DNA of 17,510 nucleotides, taken from contig CAJTUG010000041.1 of assembly GCA_910579605.1 (NCBI GenBank), positions 1-17,510 of the forward strand, in the 5' to 3' direction. Under the pieces are notes generated by a model. It was given only the letters and a program-made list of their open reading frames with translations, was not told the DNA's origin and did no database searches. The position numbers and the translations under genes are program-made. Origin of the DNA: an uncultured Muribaculaceae bacterium. GTDB lineage: Bacteria; Bacteroidota; Bacteroidia; Bacteroidales; Muribaculaceae. This document shows, piece by piece, positions 15,427-17,510 of this stretch (positions are counted from its first letter, which is position 1; every line of letters starts with the position of its first letter).

Positions 15427-16239
15427 ATGATGGACGTTAACAAAGTGCTATATATCTCTCAGGAGATTGAACCATATTTAGCTGCCGATTCCATGTCTAC
15501 TTTCGGCAAAGAACTTCCCCAAGGCATCCAAGAACGCGGAGCCGAAGTACGTACGTTTATGCCCAAATACGGTGCAATAAATGAAAGACGCAACCAACTC
15601 CATGAAGTCATCAGATTGTCGGGTCTAAATATTGTTATAGACGACACCGACCATCCCTTGATAATCAAAGTCGCTACTTTGCAGCCTTCTCGCATGCAAG
15701 TTTATTTCATAGATAACGACGACTATTTTATGCGCTCAGCAAGCGGCGAGCTTGAAACTGTACATGATGCGGCAGCCAACGATGAGCGCTCAATATTTTT
15801 TGTTCGTGGCACGGCAGAGACAGTCAAAAAACTAAGATGGGATCCCTCAGTAGTACATTGTACCGGTTGGATAACAGCATTGATGCCATTGTATTTGCGA
15901 ACCATCTATTCAGATCAACCAACATTTAAAAATTGTAAGATAGTATATTCCTTATTCAATTCTCCGTTTGATGGAGTTTTAGACAGCCGGATGATTGAAA
16001 AGTTGAAAGAAGATGGATTTACCGACGAGCAATTGCAATCTCTTGAATCCGACGGCAAACCTGTAGACTATATCAAGCTCAACAAGTTGGCAATAGATTA
16101 TGCCGACGGTATAGCAATCAGTTCCGATAATATTGAACAGGAACTTATCGATTATGCCAAAGCATCAGGGAAACCGGTGTTGGATTATACCGGAAGCATT
16201 GATGTAGATGCATACAAACAATTCTATCTCTCTTTATGA
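15427..16239 (+). CDS. half-length glycogen/starch-synthase-like protein (GT5 N-terminal domain only), probably non-catalytic
   Basis: 270 residues. The N-terminal Rossmann half of a GT5 glycogen synthase is recognisable: KVLYISQEIEPYL at the start, then GKELPQGIQERGAEVRTFMPKYG, FIDNDDYF, the segment DERSIFFVRG..., WDPSVVHCTGWITALMPLYLR (the HxHDW-like region) and KIVYSLFNSPFDG. Full enzymes are about 480 residues with a second domain that binds ADP-glucose; that half is absent and the gene ends naturally, overlapping the next by 4 bp. The invariant KTGGL after the first strand is replaced by AADSM (residues 19-23), removing the substrate-binding lysine. Proteins of this size labelled 'glycogen/starch synthase' are, to my recollection, usual in Bacteroidales, so this is a stable family and not a fresh truncation. 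Start could be Met1 or Met2 (15430). Confidence 0.8.
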   Translation: MMDVNKVLYISQEIEPYLAADSMSTFGKELPQGIQERGAEVRTFMPKYGAINERRNQLHEVIRLSGLNIVIDDTDHPLIIKVATLQPSRMQVYFIDNDDYFMRSASGELETVHDAAANDERSIFFVRGTAETVKKLRWDPSVVHCTGWITALMPLYLRTIYSDQPTFKNCKIVYSLFNSPFDGVLDSRMIEKLKEDGFTDEQLQSLESDGKPVDYIKLNKLAIDYADGIAISSDNIEQELIDYAKASGKPVLDYTGSIDVDAYKQFYLSL

Positions 16240-17510
16240 AAGTGCGTTTATATCACGTAGCAATAGGTGTTTCCCTCTTTGGTATAGCATCTTGCGATGA
16301 TACATCAACTATAGGTTCTTCCTTACTTGAAGACCAAGTAGAAATTATAGTAGACTCAACTTTTACCCTAAGCGGTAAGACTATCCCTACAGGAGCAATA
16401 CGTCCTCGGACGGTAGACCAACTCATAGGTAGCATTGATATTCCTGGATATGGCAGTATCAAAAGCAATGTTGTGTCTCAATTCTTACCCACAACCTCTC
16501 TTGACACTGCCAACTACTCGTCTGAGAATGTGGACAGTATTTTTTTGAACTTTGCATTTCCTCCTGGATCGTTTATTGGCGATTCCGTTGCGCCTTTAGG
16601 CTTAACAGTATATCCGCTTACCAAACAACTTCCCAGCCAGCTTGCAAGCGATTTCAATGCCGATGGCTACTATAACCCATCGTCGCCCTTGGCTTCAACG
16701 ATATACAATGCCTCCACATTAGACAACGATTCTCTTTCGGCCTTAAATTACCGTACTATTTCATTGAAATTGCCAGTAGAATTTGGCCGTAATCTCTTCA
16801 AGAAATTCCAAGACAATCCAGAATCATATGCTAATGGACAGATATTTGCAAAGGATGTATTTCCCGGAATGTTTGTAAAGAGCACGTTTGGCTCTGGCCG
16901 CCTCACTTTGGTTACTCGCACAACTATGACCATGTATCTGCACAACATTAAGCTTAACAGCGAAAACAAGCTCGACACACTTGATGCTGTACACGAATAC
17001 TATATGGTTTCTCCCGAAGTCCTAAACAACAACAACCTTAAGGTTGAACTTGCAACCTCGGTAGAAAACATGGTAGAAGAGGGCAAAACCCTAATGGTTG
17101 CTCCGGCAAGTTATCAGGTCAAACTCCGTTTTCCTGCACCTGAAATTATATCTGCATTCAAGAGAGCCGACACACAAATGTCTGTACTGAATTCTTTGAC
17201 TCTTGAAATTCCTGCCGATACAATTCCCACGGGTTCTTCTGTAGTTGCTCCTCCTTATGCACTTTTGGTTCTGGAAAAAGACTATGAAGAATTTTTTGCA
17301 AAAAATAAACTGCCCGACAATAAAAGTTCATTCTACTCAGCCTATAACTCTTCAAAAAAATGCTATTCGTTCCCATCATTGAGAACTTATATCACTGATC
17401 TTTTAGAAAAAGACGAGATTAAAGAAGAAGATTATACTTTTATTCTTGCTCCTGTACAAGTAACAATGGAAACAATTTCTGGCTCTTATTACCAAACTGA
17501 GACTCAAGTT
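16236..17510 (+). CDS. DUF4270 family lipoprotein, 3' end off window
   Basis: 425 codons are present, open at the right edge. The start ATG overlaps the stop of the GT5-like gene (ATGA), so the two are translationally coupled. The signal peptide ends in a lipobox GIASC with Cys20; the following DD (residues 21-22) is acidic, reminiscent of the export signals that send Bacteroidetes lipoproteins to the cell surface. Next come EDQVEIIVDSTFTLSGK, RPRTVDQLIGSIDIPGYGSIKS and NVDSIFLNFAF, the N-terminal pattern of DUF4270. This family is widespread in Bacteroidetes, predicted beta-rich and without known function. Later parts (TRTTMTMYLHNI, YTFILAPVQVTME) agree with it. Outer-membrane lipoprotein; surface exposure inferred. 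Confidence 0.85.
   Translation, partial: MKVRLYHVAIGVSLFGIASCDDTSTIGSSLLEDQVEIIVDSTFTLSGKTIPTGAIRPRTVDQLIGSIDIPGYGSIKSNVVSQFLPTTSLDTANYSSENVDSIFLNFAFPPGSFIGDSVAPLGLTVYPLTKQLPSQLASDFNADGYYNPSSPLASTIYNASTLDNDSLSALNYRTISLKLPVEFGRNLFKKFQDNPESYANGQIFAKDVFPGMFVKSTFGSGRLTLVTRTTMTMYLHNIKLNSENKLDTLDAVHEYYMVSPEVLNNNNLKVELATSVENMVEEGKTLMVAPASYQVKLRFPAPEIISAFKRADTQMSVLNSLTLEIPADTIPTGSSVVAPPYALLVLEKDYEEFFAKNKLPDNKSSFYSAYNSSKKCYSFPSLRTYITDLLEKDEIKEEDYTFILAPVQVTMETISGSYYQTETQV

Overview
The window looks like a chromosomal segment of a Bacteroidales bacterium. Muribaculaceae is a plausible family, but I infer this from the gene set and codon use only. The supporting signs are the Bacteroidetes-type promoter motif (TTG about 20 bp upstream of TAnnTTTG) ahead of several genes, few Shine-Dalgarno sequences, a DUF4270 lipoprotein, a DUF6155 protein, a DPP5-like S9 peptidase and a half-length GT5 'starch synthase'. 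I see no tRNA, rRNA, CRISPR array, insertion sequence or prophage. Nearly every gene has an envelope or housekeeping role.

Layout. At 1-1566 (minus) is menD of menaquinone synthesis, with its 3' end off the window. Diverging from it at 1640-5366 (plus) are an Omp85-type outer-membrane barrel protein, a lipid A phosphoethanolamine transferase overlapping it by 14 bp, and ispE of the MEP isoprenoid pathway. At 5529-6965 is a periplasmic HtrA/DegP protease followed by a strong hairpin. At 7051-8242 is a compact block of four small proteins: two tandem YtxH-like glycine-zipper proteins, a YqjE/holin-III-like membrane protein and a 94-residue unknown. It closes with a clear terminator. At 8319-10324 a secreted histidine acid phosphatase overlaps a GT25 glycosyltransferase by 4 bp. 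At 10423-13798 a well-formed promoter drives a secreted DPP5-like peptidase, a DUF6155 protein and a secreted TapB/DUF3108-like protein, all with 1-4 bp overlaps and a classic terminator. At 13870-14964 is a secreted protein of unknown function with a carboxypeptidase-regulatory-like N-terminus. In the following gap there is a 36-residue single-pass membrane protein on the minus strand (15058-15168). At 15427-17510 a GT5 N-terminal-half protein overlaps a DUF4270 lipoprotein by 4 bp; the lipoprotein runs off the window.

How the genes fit together. MenD and IspE both feed menaquinone (head group and isoprenoid tail). The barrel protein, PEtN transferase, HtrA, GT25 and YtxH/YqjE block all concern building, modifying or protecting the envelope. 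The most notable points are the small-protein block behind htrA, a GT5-like protein that has lost both its C-terminal domain and the KTGGL substrate motif yet stays coupled to a lipoprotein gene, three 8-9 nt poly-A tracts inside the PEtN transferase gene, and the unannotated-looking 36-residue membrane peptide.
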